A DNA stretch of 64,000 nucleotides from Trichodesmium sp050015995 (GCF_050015995.1 NZ_JBNHEP010000050.1:1-64000), one strand, 5' to 3'; shown: positions 26,971 through 38,616, counted from the stretch's first letter. Made by a program: numbers and translations. The notes: generated by a model not told the origin, from the letters alone.

Positions 26971-28767
26971 TCAATTAGCCTTAATTGGAATTAATATTTC
27001 AAATAAAGTACCTCCATTTGGATTCGATCTACATTTCAGTTTTCCCTGATGTTTTTCGACAACAATTTGGTGAGAAATTGATAGTCCTAAACCTGTACCC
27101 TTACCCACTGCTTTTGTAGTAAAAAACGGGTCAAAAATTCTTTTTTGCACAGAGTCAGGAATACCACGCCCATTATCAGAAATAGAAATTTTCACACAAT
27201 CCTGATTTACTTGTCTTTCTGACATTTGATGCATTTCCGTTTTGATAGTAATAATCCCTGGGATTTCTTGTTCTTCTAAAACATCTATTGCATTAGCAAT
27301 AATATTCATAAATACTTGATTTAATTGACTTGCATAACACTCAACATTAGGCAAATTTCCGTATTCTTTAACAACAGTAGTTTCTGTTTGTTTTGCTGTA
27401 GTTTTTAAGCGATGTTGTAAAATCAATAAAGTGCTATCTATACCAGAGTGAATATCTACTTTTTTCATCTCCGATTCATCAAGACGAGAAAAGTTTCTTA
27501 GAGATAAAACTAGCTCTTTAATTCGATTCGCTCCAATATTCATTGAATCAACTATTTTTGGTAAATCTTCTATAAGAAAATCTACCTCACACTCTTCAGC
27601 AAAATCTTGAATTTCTGGCACAGAATCTGGATAGTTTTTTTGATAAAGTTGTAGTAAATGTAGTAAGTCTCTAATATAGTTATTTGTATGGAGAATATTA
27701 CCGTAAATAAAGCTAATGGGATTATTAATTTCATGGGCAATACCAGCAACCATTTGACCTAAGCTAGACATTTTTTCTGCTTGTACTAATTGAGCTTGAG
27801 TATTTTGCAGTTCTTTTAAAGCTGTTTCTAATTGTAATGCTCTTTCTCGTTCACGTTTTTCTGATTGTTGGAGTGCAATTTCTCCTTGTTTTCGTTCTGT
27901 AATATCACGGACAATTGCTAACACTTCATCTGTACCACTTTTAACGTAACGAGCTTCATAATGATAGAGGCGATCGTCGATAAAAGTAGAATATTCTCCT
28001 GCTTGTACTTTACCAGTTTTGAGAGTAAGCTTTAAGTAGTGTCGAGTCCAAAGAGCTAAATCTTGGGGAAATATTTCTTCTAAAGTTTTTCCTAATACTG
28101 CCGATGCTTCGGGAGCATTTTCATCGTCTTTGTCTGGATAATAGTCGAGAAAAACTCCTCTTGAGTTAAGGCGTAACATTAAGTCAGGAATAGCATTTAG
28201 GAGGCTATGGTTGCGTTTTTTGCTTTCTTGTAGTGCTTCCTCTACTCGTTTACGTTCAGTGATATCAAATCTAATAGCTAAGTATTGATACGGTTTGCCG
28301 AGATCGTTTAAAAAAGGAACAATCGTAGTATTTACCCAATAATAACTACCATCCTTAGCTCTATTTTTAATTTCGCCTCTCCAAACTTGACCAGCACTAA
28401 TAGTAGACCATAAATCTTTAAAAAATTCCTGGGGATGATATCCAGAGTTAAGGATGGAATGAGTTTTGCCAATTAATTCTTCTCTAGAATATTGAGAGAT
28501 TTCATAAACTTTATCATTTACATACTGAATAATACCTCTATGGTCTGTAATAGCAACGATAGCTGCTTGATCTATGGCAAATTTGATGTCTGATAGTTCT
28601 TTGAGGGTTTTCCGCAGTATCCCTTCTAGTAAGCGACGTTCTGCCATTGCTCTACCATGGCTAGTCAGGTTTTGTGTATCGTGATTTTTTTCAATTAAGA
28701 TCGCTACCATCTCCTTGAACTCATGATGGTTATCAGTAGATTGATTTAGAACTTGGTTAGCTTCCAT
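26971..28767 (-). CDS. PAS-PAS sensor histidine kinase
   Basis: The 598-residue soluble protein has a PAS-PAC pair (about 55-175: AAIVAITDHRGIIQYVNDK, then YWVNTTIVPF), a second PAS domain (about 185-300) and a coiled coil (300-325). The HisKA phosphoacceptor His345 (GIAHEINNP) follows, then a HATPase domain with N-box (NIIANAIDVLE), G1 (DNGRGIP) and G2 (GTGLGLS). All catalytic motifs are present. No membrane segment is seen, so the signal is probably cytoplasmic (redox, light or a small ligand). No response regulator is next to it. Confidence 0.93.
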   Translation of the reverse strand: MEANQVLNQSTDNHHEFKEMVAILIEKNHDTQNLTSHGRAMAERRLLEGILRKTLKELSDIKFAIDQAAIVAITDHRGIIQYVNDKVYEISQYSREELIGKTHSILNSGYHPQEFFKDLWSTISAGQVWRGEIKNRAKDGSYYWVNTTIVPFLNDLGKPYQYLAIRFDITERKRVEEALQESKKRNHSLLNAIPDLMLRLNSRGVFLDYYPDKDDENAPEASAVLGKTLEEIFPQDLALWTRHYLKLTLKTGKVQAGEYSTFIDDRLYHYEARYVKSGTDEVLAIVRDITERKQGEIALQQSEKRERERALQLETALKELQNTQAQLVQAEKMSSLGQMVAGIAHEINNPISFIYGNILHTNNYIRDLLHLLQLYQKNYPDSVPEIQDFAEECEVDFLIEDLPKIVDSMNIGANRIKELVLSLRNFSRLDESEMKKVDIHSGIDSTLLILQHRLKTTAKQTETTVVKEYGNLPNVECYASQLNQVFMNIIANAIDVLEEQEIPGIITIKTEMHQMSERQVNQDCVKISISDNGRGIPDSVQKRIFDPFFTTKAVGKGTGLGLSISHQIVVEKHQGKLKCRSNPNGGTLFEILIPIKAN

Positions 28768-30347
28768 AGTTTCTTGTTACTCCTTGTTGAATTTTGATCC
28801 ACTGCTGAGAATTTTGGCTTCACTTTTAGGTTGAGAACTATTTGTAGCTTTGAGGATCTCAACTTGTAAATGGGAGGCCGATTGTTTGTTGTTTAGCAAC
28901 TTAATTTTGGTAAATACCAGATAGTAGCTCAAACTTATGATAAGAGCATATAATTTTCCTACTTTTTAGTTTAGTTAAATTGATTACTTATTTCTAGAGG
29001 TTTCAGTAAACATTTATTTCTAATTGTATAAATTATTTTATATAAATATAAATATTTAATACGGTTATTCTTGATACTAAAGTTTCTTCAAAGGTTTTTT
29101 AGAAAGAGAAATGGGTGATTTTCAAAGATTTTCTTTATGTTGTACTCCTCTAATTATGATGTTGATTTTAATAGGAACTAAAAAGACTCTTCAAGAATCT
29201 CTAATTTATAGAGGTTTATTTCAAGTTTTTTGTAAAATTTATTACAGATAATTAAACATTTTTATGATATGAGAAACGGCTCAGTTAGAGCCAAAAACCT
29301 TAAATTACGTAGGTTGGGTTGGGAGATTCCGAACGCCAACATTTTCAGGGAGTTTGCTTGGGTTTCACACTGACACAGCTATATAGCAGTACGTTTTTTA
29401 GTGTTTGACAATAAATCTGGGTTGAAAGGCAACAAGCAACAGCTCCAGAAGGCAATAGAGAGATGTCCTAACCTTAATGTGTCGCGCTATAATACCAATT
29501 TAATCAAATGTTGGTACATTGATTTTTTTTGCTAGGTCGTAGGTGCTAGGAGGATTGCAAATATCTTAATAGTTTTGCCGACGATTTTACTGTAGGTATC
29601 TTTTTGAAATTTGCTATAGTCGTAAAAACAAATATTAAGACAGCCATAATGGTTAATCTCCATGGGGTCTGGCGGACATTTTCCAGCTAGGGTGAGCAAC
29701 GGTCGGTATTACTGCCTAACCTATCCTACTGGACTGACACATCTAAAATGGTGCTTTATGATAGATTGCTAAATACCTTTCACAGCTTAAGTTTTAGGCA
29801 TCTAGCGCACCCTAAAATAATCAACTATTTTAGATGTGTAACAGTACTATTATAGCAGTTGCCATTACTAGCGCGGACATTCTCGCTCCTCTCAAATTTA
29901 GTCCTTGCTGTGAATTTTACTTCTGTACTTCGCTCTACCGACAGCTCCCCTATCTGACTTCGCGCCTTCTGACTTCAGCTATACCACTTCTAGCTTAAAA
30001 TTACAAGTAATACCAGTTTCAAAAAACAATGCTATATTAACTTTTTTTGTAGTTAGGGAACATCTGGATTTTGCCATATAGGAAAATTAAATAAAGACCA
30101 AGGTTTTCCCCTATTCCCTACTCTTTTTTTACTGTAACGACCTTTTTTGAATTTGGTATAATTGTAATCAGCTTAGAAGTGTTGAAGACAACCTTTGACT
30201 TTACCCACAATTTTAGCCAGGGCGCTCTACTAAACAAGAATTTAACTTTCAATTTAACAAATAGTTTCTCAGAATCGAGATTATTTCCGAATTAACTCGA
30301 CTGCATTAGAATAAATAGAGTGCCTAACCTTCTCCTTCGTTATTTTT
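28768..30347. other. Long gene-free interval with dispersed repeats
   Basis: No credible gene is seen in about 1.6 kb. A repeat with gtccagtaggatagg-like and gcgcaccctaaaat-like arms lies at about 29715-29850 (relatives at 55897, 36728 and 63480). There are several imperfect inverted repeats. The start of the downstream kinase gene has a weak echo (atggttaatct) at 29649. Promoter DNA for the divergent genes lies at each end. Confidence 0.5.
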
Positions 30348-33300
30348 ATGGTTAATCTTGCTGGATACCAAGATTTTATTCAAATCCATGAGAGTGCAAA
30401 CTCACAAGTATATCGCGCTCGAAAAGTTAAGGATAACCAACCCGTTATCCTCAAATTTCTCAACCGAGACTATCCCACTCCGGAACAAATTCGCCGTTAC
30501 AAACAAGAATATTATCTGACTTGCCAATTAGAATCTCCTGGTATTATCAAAGCTTATAGTCTGGAAGAATGGGAAAGAAGCTATGCAATTGTGTTTGAAG
30601 ACTTTGGAGGAATATCCTTAAAAAGATGGCTAAAAGAGCAGAAAATCTTATCCACCTCAGAATTTTTAGTCCTGGGGCTCCGAATTACCGAGATTCTAGG
30701 ACAAATTCACGCTCAAAATGTTATTCATAAAGATATTAATCCCGACAATATTGTTTTTAATCCCAAAACTAAAGAAGTTAAAATTATTGACTTTGGCATT
30801 GCCACTCAACTTACTCGAGAAAACCCGACCCTAAAAAATCCCAATGTATTAGAAGGTACTCTAACTTATATTTCCCCAGAACAAACAGGAAGAATGAATC
30901 GGGGTTTAGATTATCGCTCAGATTTTTATTCTTTGGGAGTAACTTTCTATGAAATGTTAACGGGAAAATTGCCCTTTCAAAGTTCGGACCCTTTGGAATT
31001 AGTTCATTCCCACATTGCGAAACCTCCTCCTTCAATTATTAATAAAGGACAAAAAGAGCAGAAAAAAATTCCCCCAGTGCTGGCAGATATTATTATAAAA
31101 TTGAAGGCCAAAAATGCTAAATCTCTACCTTCAACTATTAGTAATGTAATAGTGAGTGATGCAGAAATTCCCCCAGTACTGGCAGATATTGTGATGAAAT
31201 TGATGGCCAAGAATGCCGAAGACCGCTATCAAAGTGCTTATGGGTTAAAAGCAGATTTAGAAGAATGTCGCCGACAACTAGAAGGAACAGGGAATATTAA
31301 TTCCTTCCCACTAGGTCAACAGGATATTTCGGATCGCTTCCAAATACCCCAAAAACTTTATGGCAGGGAAAAAGAAATACCAACTTTACTGAAAACATTT
31401 AAGAGAGTTGTGGAAACAGGAAAAGTAGAACTGATGTTAGTGAGTGGTTATTCTGGTATTGGCAAATCATCCCTGGTGCAAGAACTTTTCAAACCGATAA
31501 CCGAACGTCGAGGGTATTTTATATCCGGCAAATTTGACCAATTTCAACGCAACATTCCTTATTCAGCAATAGTGGCAGCTTTTCGCGGGTTGATTGAGCA
31601 ATTATTGGGAGAAAGTAAAGCTACGTTGCAGGTATGGCGAGAAAAATTATTGCAAGCATTAGGAAATAACGGACAAGTAATTATTGATGTGATTCCCGAA
31701 GTAGAATTAATTATCGGCAAACAACCTCCCGTTACCCTATTAGGAGGAACTGAAGCGCAAAATCGTTTCAACCTTGTTTTTGGTGATTTTATTAGTTGTT
31801 TATGCGATTGCGAGCATCCATTGACTCTATTTATTGATGATTTACAATGGGCAGATTTAGCAACTTTGACATTGATTGAACGGCTATTAATATCAGGAAC
31901 AACCAAATATCTTTTACTCTTAGGAGCTTACCGCGATAATGAAGTTTCGGCAGGTCATCCTTTGACTATTTCTCTGCAAAAACTGAAGCAAAATCAGGCT
32001 AGAATTAACAAAATTAAGTTGCAAAAATTACCTGTATATCAAATTGCTTATCTAATCGGCGATACCTTGAAGCAAAATCCAGAAAAAGTTTGCGAATTAG
32101 CCTGGTTATTGAGGAAAAAAACAGGAGGAAATCCTTTCTTTATTAATGAATTTTTACAGGCATTATATAGTGAAAAATTACTAAATTTTCATCCTACATC
32201 AAGATTTTGGCAATGGAATATAGAAGCGATAGAGGCTAGGAAATTAACAGATAATGTTGTGGAATTGATGGTAGTTAAGCTGCAAAAATTACCAAAACCA
32301 AGCCAAGAACTTTTATCTATTGCTGCTTGTTTGGGAGCAGAATTTGACTTAAAAACTATCACTTGGGTAGTCAAAATTTCTGCTCAAGAAACTTTTGAGT
32401 TATTAAAAATTTGTCTTGACCGAAATTTAATTTTACCCCAGTCAGAATTAGATGAAAATCTGCTGATTCAATCTTTTAAATTCAGCCACGATCGGATTCA
32501 GCAAGCTGCTTATGCTCTAATTCCCGATGAGGAAAAAAACCAGACTCATTATCAGATCGGACAACTGCTACTGCAAAAGATGTCCCCAGAAACTAAAGAA
32601 GAACGGATTTTTGAGATCGTCAACCAACTAAACTATGGAAAAGCTTTAATTACCCAACAAACTGAGCGAGATGAATTAGCTCAACTCAACTTACTTGCTT
32701 GTGCTAAAGCTAAAGACGCCAATGCTTACCAAGCAGGTCGTGAATATGCCAACATTGGATTATCATTACTAGGAGAAAATGCTTGGTCTAGGCAATATGA
32801 AATGACTTTAGAATTCTATGAGTTGGGGACGAAATTAGCTGCTTTATGTGGTGAATTTGAGGAGATGGAAGAGTTGATTGAGATAGTCATTGCCAATACC
32901 CGCTCTTTACCAGAACAGATGAATGTTTATGGGATTCAACTACAATCATATAATGCGAGAAATTTATGGACGGAAGCTATTGCTATTGCTAAACAATTTT
33001 TAGGACAATTAGGTGTCACTTTTCCAGAAAAACTGACACAGGATGATGTTCAACAAGCACTCTCAGAGATAGAAATATTGATTGGTGATGGAGAAATAGA
33101 AAAGTTAGTTGAGCTGCCAATGATGCAGGATAGAGAAAAAATTGCGATTGTAGAGATTATCAATAGCATTATTCCAGCTACCAACATTTCAGGCTCTTTG
33201 TTATTTCCATTATTGACTGCTTTGTCAGTCAAACTATCTATTCAATATGGCAATGCATCAGCTTCAGCCTTTGCTTATTCCTGCTATGGAATCATTGCTT

Positions 33301-35726
33301 GTAATGTCCTGCAAGATATTGATGTGGGGGTAAAGTTTGGTCAACTAGCACTACAGCTAGTCTCCAAACTAGATTTAAAAAGGGAAAAGCCATTGGTAAT
33401 ACATGTTGTGATGTCCTTTCTCCTACATCGTAAGTCTCATATCAAAGAAGCTGTGTCTTATTTGGAAGAAGGTTATGGAATGGCTTTAGAAGTGGGAAAC
33501 TTGGAATGTGCTGGCTACAATGCTTATTCGTCTTGTGTACAATCTTTTTGGAGCAGTCAACCTCTAGCTGCCTTGGAAAAATTAACTCATAGTTACTGTG
33601 ATGGGTTAGTACAATTGAATCAATTGGTAGCAGCTAAGTGGTGTCGCAGTTGTTGGCTCTCAACATTAAATTTGCTTGGAATTGCTAAATATCCAACTAT
33701 TTTATCTGGAAATGTAGACACTGAAGCTGAATTTAGAGATCAAATGATGTCTGTTAATGACTTTCTGGGGTTAGGATTGTTTTACTTATATAAGATGATG
33801 CTGTGTTATCTGTTTGAAGAAATTGAATCTATTCAAAACTATATAGAAGAAATTAAGGGATATGTGTTTACTATTTCAGGACTCGTGACTCAACCAGTAT
33901 TTTATTTTTATGACTCTTTGATTGCCTTAGCAAGTTGGAGTGAAGCCCAAAAGGAGATATCAGAGGTGATGGAACGAGTCAGAGAAAATCAAAGGCTATT
34001 ACAACAGCAATGGGCAGACTCAGCACCGATGAATTACCAACATAAAGTAGATTTAGTAGAAGCAGAAATTTGCCGAGTTAAGGGAAAAAAAGCCGAAGCA
34101 ATAGAGCTATATGACTTGGCGATATCAGGAGCTAGAACTAACGAATATATTCAAGAAGAAGCTCTAGCAAATGAACTAGCAGCCAAATTTTATCTAGACT
34201 GGCAGCAGGAAAAACTTGCTTCCGTTTACATGATGGAAGCACATTACTGCTACAGTCAATGGGGAGCAATAGCAAAAGTTAAGCACCTGGAAAAAAACTA
34301 TCCTAAATTGTGTAAAACTTCCAAGAGCAAAAACTCTCAGACAACATGGGTTCAGGGTACAAACACTTCTAATGATAGTGAATTTTTAGATTTAGCTACA
34401 GTGATTAAATCCACGACTGCTATTTCTAGCGAGATTGTTTTGGAAAAATTGCTGGCAACTTTAATGGATATTCTCATTGAAAATGCAGGAGCGCAACGAG
34501 GAATATTAATTTTGGCTCATGGGGAAGGTTTGTTTATTGAAGCAACAAAGGAAGAATACTCAGAGAAAGTTTCGCTATTGCAGTCTATTCCTCTGTCTGA
34601 ATTTAAAATGGTGGCGTCAAAAATTGTCTATTATGTTGCCCGTACTGGTCAAACTATTGTTTTGAACAATGCTACTCGTGAAGGGAATTTTACCGACAAC
34701 CCTTACATTCAAAAATATCAATGTCAGTCTATTGCCTGCACTCCTTTAATCAATCAAGGTAAACTCCAGGGTATTATTTATCTAGAAAATAACCTGACTA
34801 CTGGCGCTTTTACCAGAGAACGCATGGCACTGTTACGAACTATTGCTAGTCAAGCAGCAATTTCATTAGAAAATGCTCAACTATATAACAATATAACTAA
34901 ATTAAACCAGGCTTATGAGCGTTTTGTTCCGGCTCAGTTTCTCAGCTTTTTAGACAAAAAGAGCATTGTGGATGTCAAACTTGGAGATCAAGTAGAACGG
35001 GAAATGACGGTTTTATTTTCTGATATTCGGGATTTTACAACTATCTCTGAAAAGATGACCCCAGCAGAAAACTTTGCTTTTATTAATGAATATCTCGGTT
35101 ATATGGAACCCCAAATTCAAGCTCATGGTGGGTTTATTGATAAATATATTGGTGATGCTATTATGGCTTTGTTTCCTAATTCTGCTGATGATGCAGTGAA
35201 AGGGGCGATCGCTATGTTGCAAGAATTGAAAAAATATAATTTACAAAGGCAAGAAAATCATCTTCAACCTCTGCGCATTGGTATTGGTTTACATACAGGA
35301 GTATTAATGTTAGGTACTGTAGGCGGATTTGGGCGTATGGATGGAACGGCGATCGGAGATGCGGTGAACCTCTCCTCAAGAGTGGAAGGGTTAACCAAAA
35401 CTTATGGAGTTTCTCTGTTAATCACCGAGAAAACTTTTACAAGCTTAAGTAATCCCTTAGAATACGATTTCCGATTTATTGCTCAAGTCAAAGCTAAAGG
35501 AAAAAACAAAGCGGTGAGTTTATTTGAAGTATTTTCTGCTGACCCGACAGAATTACGGGATGCTAAAATCGCCACTAAAGAGAAGTTTGAAAGGGCGGTC
35601 TTGTTATTTCATCAAGAGTTATTTCAACAAGCAGGGGGTTTGTTTCAAGAATGCTTAGAAGATTATCAAGGCGATCTGGTTGCTCAGATTTATCTTGAAC
35701 GCTGTCATCAGTATATGGGTAATTAA
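30348..35726 (+). CDS. Giant Ser/Thr kinase-AAA ATPase-GAF-adenylate cyclase signalling protein
   Basis: The protein has 1792 residues. A kinase domain occupies about 8-310 (VIHKDINPDNIVF, IIDFGIA, GTLTYISPEQTGRMN). An AAA_16-type ATPase follows (about 335-600; P-loop SGYSGIGKSS near 365; FIDDLQWAD), then a helical repeat region to about 1340, a GAF domain (about 1350-1505) and a class III nucleotide cyclase (about 1545-1710). The cyclase has both metal-binding Asp residues (FSDIRDF, IGDAIMALF), the base-recognising Lys (FIDKYIGD) and the Asn/Arg pair (NLSSRVE), so it should make cAMP. This is the cyanobacterial multidomain kinase-cyclase design. In the kinase C-lobe a 33-residue segment (around PPVLADI) is tandemly duplicated. 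Confidence 0.95.
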   Translation: MVNLAGYQDFIQIHESANSQVYRARKVKDNQPVILKFLNRDYPTPEQIRRYKQEYYLTCQLESPGIIKAYSLEEWERSYAIVFEDFGGISLKRWLKEQKILSTSEFLVLGLRITEILGQIHAQNVIHKDINPDNIVFNPKTKEVKIIDFGIATQLTRENPTLKNPNVLEGTLTYISPEQTGRMNRGLDYRSDFYSLGVTFYEMLTGKLPFQSSDPLELVHSHIAKPPPSIINKGQKEQKKIPPVLADIIIKLKAKNAKSLPSTISNVIVSDAEIPPVLADIVMKLMAKNAEDRYQSAYGLKADLEECRRQLEGTGNINSFPLGQQDISDRFQIPQKLYGREKEIPTLLKTFKRVVETGKVELMLVSGYSGIGKSSLVQELFKPITERRGYFISGKFDQFQRNIPYSAIVAAFRGLIEQLLGESKATLQVWREKLLQALGNNGQVIIDVIPEVELIIGKQPPVTLLGGTEAQNRFNLVFGDFISCLCDCEHPLTLFIDDLQWADLATLTLIERLLISGTTKYLLLLGAYRDNEVSAGHPLTISLQKLKQNQARINKIKLQKLPVYQIAYLIGDTLKQNPEKVCELAWLLRKKTGGNPFFINEFLQALYSEKLLNFHPTSRFWQWNIEAIEARKLTDNVVELMVVKLQKLPKPSQELLSIAACLGAEFDLKTITWVVKISAQETFELLKICLDRNLILPQSELDENLLIQSFKFSHDRIQQAAYALIPDEEKNQTHYQIGQLLLQKMSPETKEERIFEIVNQLNYGKALITQQTERDELAQLNLLACAKAKDANAYQAGREYANIGLSLLGENAWSRQYEMTLEFYELGTKLAALCGEFEEMEELIEIVIANTRSLPEQMNVYGIQLQSYNARNLWTEAIAIAKQFLGQLGVTFPEKLTQDDVQQALSEIEILIGDGEIEKLVELPMMQDREKIAIVEIINSIIPATNISGSLLFPLLTALSVKLSIQYGNASASAFAYSCYGIIACNVLQDIDVGVKFGQLALQLVSKLDLKREKPLVIHVVMSFLLHRKSHIKEAVSYLEEGYGMALEVGNLECAGYNAYSSCVQSFWSSQPLAALEKLTHSYCDGLVQLNQLVAAKWCRSCWLSTLNLLGIAKYPTILSGNVDTEAEFRDQMMSVNDFLGLGLFYLYKMMLCYLFEEIESIQNYIEEIKGYVFTISGLVTQPVFYFYDSLIALASWSEAQKEISEVMERVRENQRLLQQQWADSAPMNYQHKVDLVEAEICRVKGKKAEAIELYDLAISGARTNEYIQEEALANELAAKFYLDWQQEKLASVYMMEAHYCYSQWGAIAKVKHLEKNYPKLCKTSKSKNSQTTWVQGTNTSNDSEFLDLATVIKSTTAISSEIVLEKLLATLMDILIENAGAQRGILILAHGEGLFIEATKEEYSEKVSLLQSIPLSEFKMVASKIVYYVARTGQTIVLNNATREGNFTDNPYIQKYQCQSIACTPLINQGKLQGIIYLENNLTTGAFTRERMALLRTIASQAAISLENAQLYNNITKLNQAYERFVPAQFLSFLDKKSIVDVKLGDQVEREMTVLFSDIRDFTTISEKMTPAENFAFINEYLGYMEPQIQAHGGFIDKYIGDAIMALFPNSADDAVKGAIAMLQELKKYNLQRQENHLQPLRIGIGLHTGVLMLGTVGGFGRMDGTAIGDAVNLSSRVEGLTKTYGVSLLITEKTFTSLSNPLEYDFRFIAQVKAKGKNKAVSLFEVFSADPTELRDAKIATKEKFERAVLLFHQELFQQAGGLFQECLEDYQGDLVAQIYLERCHQYMGN

Positions 35727-35907
35727 CTGTTAAACTTAAGATGAAATATTTTTTGATGGTGGTGCATTAAAGTTGTCGCTAAATAGATGGAAAAAATGGC
35801 TCAAATTCAGACACAGGAGTAATTTCAGGCGTTTTATTCCGGAATATCTGAAATCCTTACATGACAATGGTTTGCCAGTTTTTTTAGTTATAAAGCGACA
35901 AGTCTAT

Positions 35908-36048
35908 TAGAGTTGTTGGGAATTAAGCTAAAAAAATAGCTAAAACCCTTATTAGTCAAAGTTTATAGTGTTTTTCAGTTGTAAAATCATGAAAAGCTTA
36001 GTCTATAAGCTTTTGAGCATTTTAAATTTTTATTTCCCAACAACTCTA
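35908..36048. mobile_element. MITE, GAGTTGTTGGGAA family, copy 2
   Basis: TA-GAGTTGTTGGGAA starts the element and TTCCCAACAACTC-TA ends it: perfect 13-bp inverted ends flanked by TA. The interior (aaaacccttattagtcaaag) matches the inverse of copy 1 at 26521. Confidence 0.88.
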
Positions 36049-36608
<560 letters not shown>

Positions 36609-36711
36609 TACAGCGCTTTTCAGATTGATGACCTCACATCATCACCAAAAGCATGTAGGGGCGAATGGCCATTCGCCCCTACTGTGGTCTACCGAAATGA
36701 AAACCGCTGTA
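36609..36711. mobile_element. TA-flanked MITE, CAGCG family, copy 2
   Basis: Starts TA-CAGCGCTTTTCAGATTGATG and ends GAAAACCGCTG-TA. The central gtaggggcgaatggccattcgcccctac is a strong palindrome in two arms (gtaggggcgaatgg and ccattcgcccctac). Same family as 5024, 44728 and 57759. Confidence 0.9.
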
Positions 36712-37104
36712 ATGAGTAGCTCTATAATGCCTGTACTGGACTGACAGAGCTAAAATGGTGCATTATATCATTTCATCTAGTTTATGAGACTATATAACAT
36801 CCGGTTCTGTTTCATTGAAACTAGAGTTCAGCAAAGTGTGGGATCAGTAAGTAGGGCTGGCTAATCTCATCTAAAAGCAATGATATATAAAGGTTTTAGC
36901 ATTTTGGGAGCGAAAAAAGTGCCAATAATACAGCTTGAGCGACCAAAAAGTTAGGATAAAAGGTAGACAAGCACAATAAAGATACAGGTACAATTATTCC
37001 TCCTACTTTCTCTGTCTCCCTACCCGGACTACACTTCCTTGACACACTACCAATGATTTTGTATAAGTATATATGATTTAGTATTTTAGCTTAGATATTA
37101 TCTA

Positions 37105-37222
37105 ATTTTTCCATTGGACGATAACCTCTTCTTCAGGGTCGTATACGATCAGTTTAACATTATTTTCTGTAATCATTATTTGCGGTAATTCTAATTGAAA
37201 AATTGAATTTGATATTATATTA
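37105..37222 (-). pseudogene. Possible 3' gene fragment cut by a repeat element
   Basis: A minus-strand frame reads LPQIMITENNVKLIVYDP then EEEVIVQWKN and stop. It is protein-like and runs upstream straight into the TIR element that starts at 37224. It may be the C-terminal end of a broken gene. The family is not recognised. Confidence 0.35.
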
Positions 37223-37223
37223 T

Positions 37224-38615
37224 GATATTATGTCCGGTTGAATAGTTATAATTACAGCTCGTAGTAAAGCTTTAGCCCTCAGATAGATATTTTAGTTGCT
37301 GAAGCCGTTCTTAGAAACCTATGATTATCTATATAAATCTATGATTATCTATAAAGAATCTGTTCTATTCTTGCTTCAACCTGGCAACGTCGGCGTTATC
37401 CAGTCCACAAGCTGATACGGGCGAACTGCCCGCCATAGCTAAATTTAACGCTGCATTCAAGTCTCGATCACAGCTAAAATTACAGTTTTCGCAATTGAAA
37501 ACGCGCTCTGATAACAGCAGAGACTCTTTAACAGTTCCACAGTGAGAGCAAGTCTTAGAGCTAGGAAACCATCTATCAACAACGATCAGGTCAGAACCGT
37601 ATAACTCACATTTGTACTCTAACTGTCTACGAAACTCATAAAAACCCATGTCAGCAACAGCCTTAGCTAACTTATGATTTAACATCATCCCTGATACATT
37701 TAAGTCTTCTATTACTATTCGACTGTGGTTTTTAGCCAAATAGGTTGTTAGTTTATGTAATGTATCTTTCCTGATCTCAGCTACCTTTGCGTGTAGTCTC
37801 CCTATTTTTAGCTGTGCTTTTTTCCAGTTATTGGAAAACTTGGTTTTATGCCTGTTCAAATATTGCAACCGAGAGAGTTTTGCCTCATACTTTCTATAAG
37901 ATTTAGCACCAGGAAATACTTCACCAGTGGATAACGTAGCTAGAGATTTGACACCTAAATCAACACCAACTACATCTACTGATTTATCAGTAATTTGAGG
38001 TGTAGTTTCTATCTTAAAACTGACAAACCATCTATCTGCTTTTTTGCTAATAGTTACCGACTTAGGGGTAATATTATCTGGGAGTATCTCATAAGTTTTA
38101 ATCCATCCAATTCGGGGCAGTTTTATATGATTAAAACCTACTGATATTGAACCGTCTAAAGTAAAACTATCATCTCTACCTTTCTTCTTGAATTTAGGTT
38201 GTCCTGAGACTTTACTAAAGCAACGCTTCCAAGCATTTGATAAATACCTTAAAGCATATTGGGGCGCTGTTTTAGATACTTCATAATACCAATAGTTATT
38301 CGGTTTAACCATTGCTACTAAAAGTTTATGCAGGTCAATTGCCGTCGGAAATTTAAGTTTACTATTAGGATTGTTGGAATTGTGATTCAGGATATTTTTA
38401 GTTAACCACAAGCCCCAATTGTAAGCATGACGCGCTACACCTGCGTGTTTAGCCAGCAAGGTTTTTTGCTGGTTATTGGGATGTAGTTCAGTTTTGAATC
38501 CAAGTAGCATAAACAGATAATCCTAGATTTTTATAGATAATACCAGATTTTAGCCAACAGTTACAAGCCCTACTACAAACAAACACTTTTTTATCACTAA
38601 TTATTCGGATATCAT
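37224..38615. mobile_element. MITE (TGTCCGGTTGAATAG type) split by an IS605-type element
   Basis: The left half (37224-37300, ttatgtccggttgaatagtt to the stem-loop start) and right half (38567-38615, actacaaacaaacactttt to attcggatatcatat) together match the complete element at 47728-47852. Between them is a tnpB element (37302-38566) starting aagccgttcttagaaacct. So a tnpB element landed inside a MITE copy, next to the stop codon of modBC. Confidence 0.85.
37365..38510 (-). CDS. tnpB: IS200/IS605-type TnpB
   Basis: The 381-residue protein has intact RuvC residues Asp184 (VGVDLG), Glu268 (IVIEDL) and the DRD motif at 348-350. Zinc finger Cys pairs are CSHC and CENC. The N-terminus (GFKTELHPNNQQKTLLAKHAG) matches the relics at 5205 and 23880 and the gene at 41707, so these form one subfamily. 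No tnpA is adjacent. The short C-terminal tail after the RuvC end (GSSPVSACGLDNADVARLK) probably overlaps the guide RNA. Confidence 0.93.
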   Translation of the reverse strand: MLLGFKTELHPNNQQKTLLAKHAGVARHAYNWGLWLTKNILNHNSNNPNSKLKFPTAIDLHKLLVAMVKPNNYWYYEVSKTAPQYALRYLSNAWKRCFSKVSGQPKFKKKGRDDSFTLDGSISVGFNHIKLPRIGWIKTYEILPDNITPKSVTISKKADRWFVSFKIETTPQITDKSVDVVGVDLGVKSLATLSTGEVFPGAKSYRKYEAKLSRLQYLNRHKTKFSNNWKKAQLKIGRLHAKVAEIRKDTLHKLTTYLAKNHSRIVIEDLNVSGMMLNHKLAKAVADMGFYEFRRQLEYKCELYGSDLIVVDRWFPSSKTCSHCGTVKESLLLSERVFNCENCNFSCDRDLNAALNLAMAGSSPVSACGLDNADVARLKQE

Positions 38616-38616
38616 A

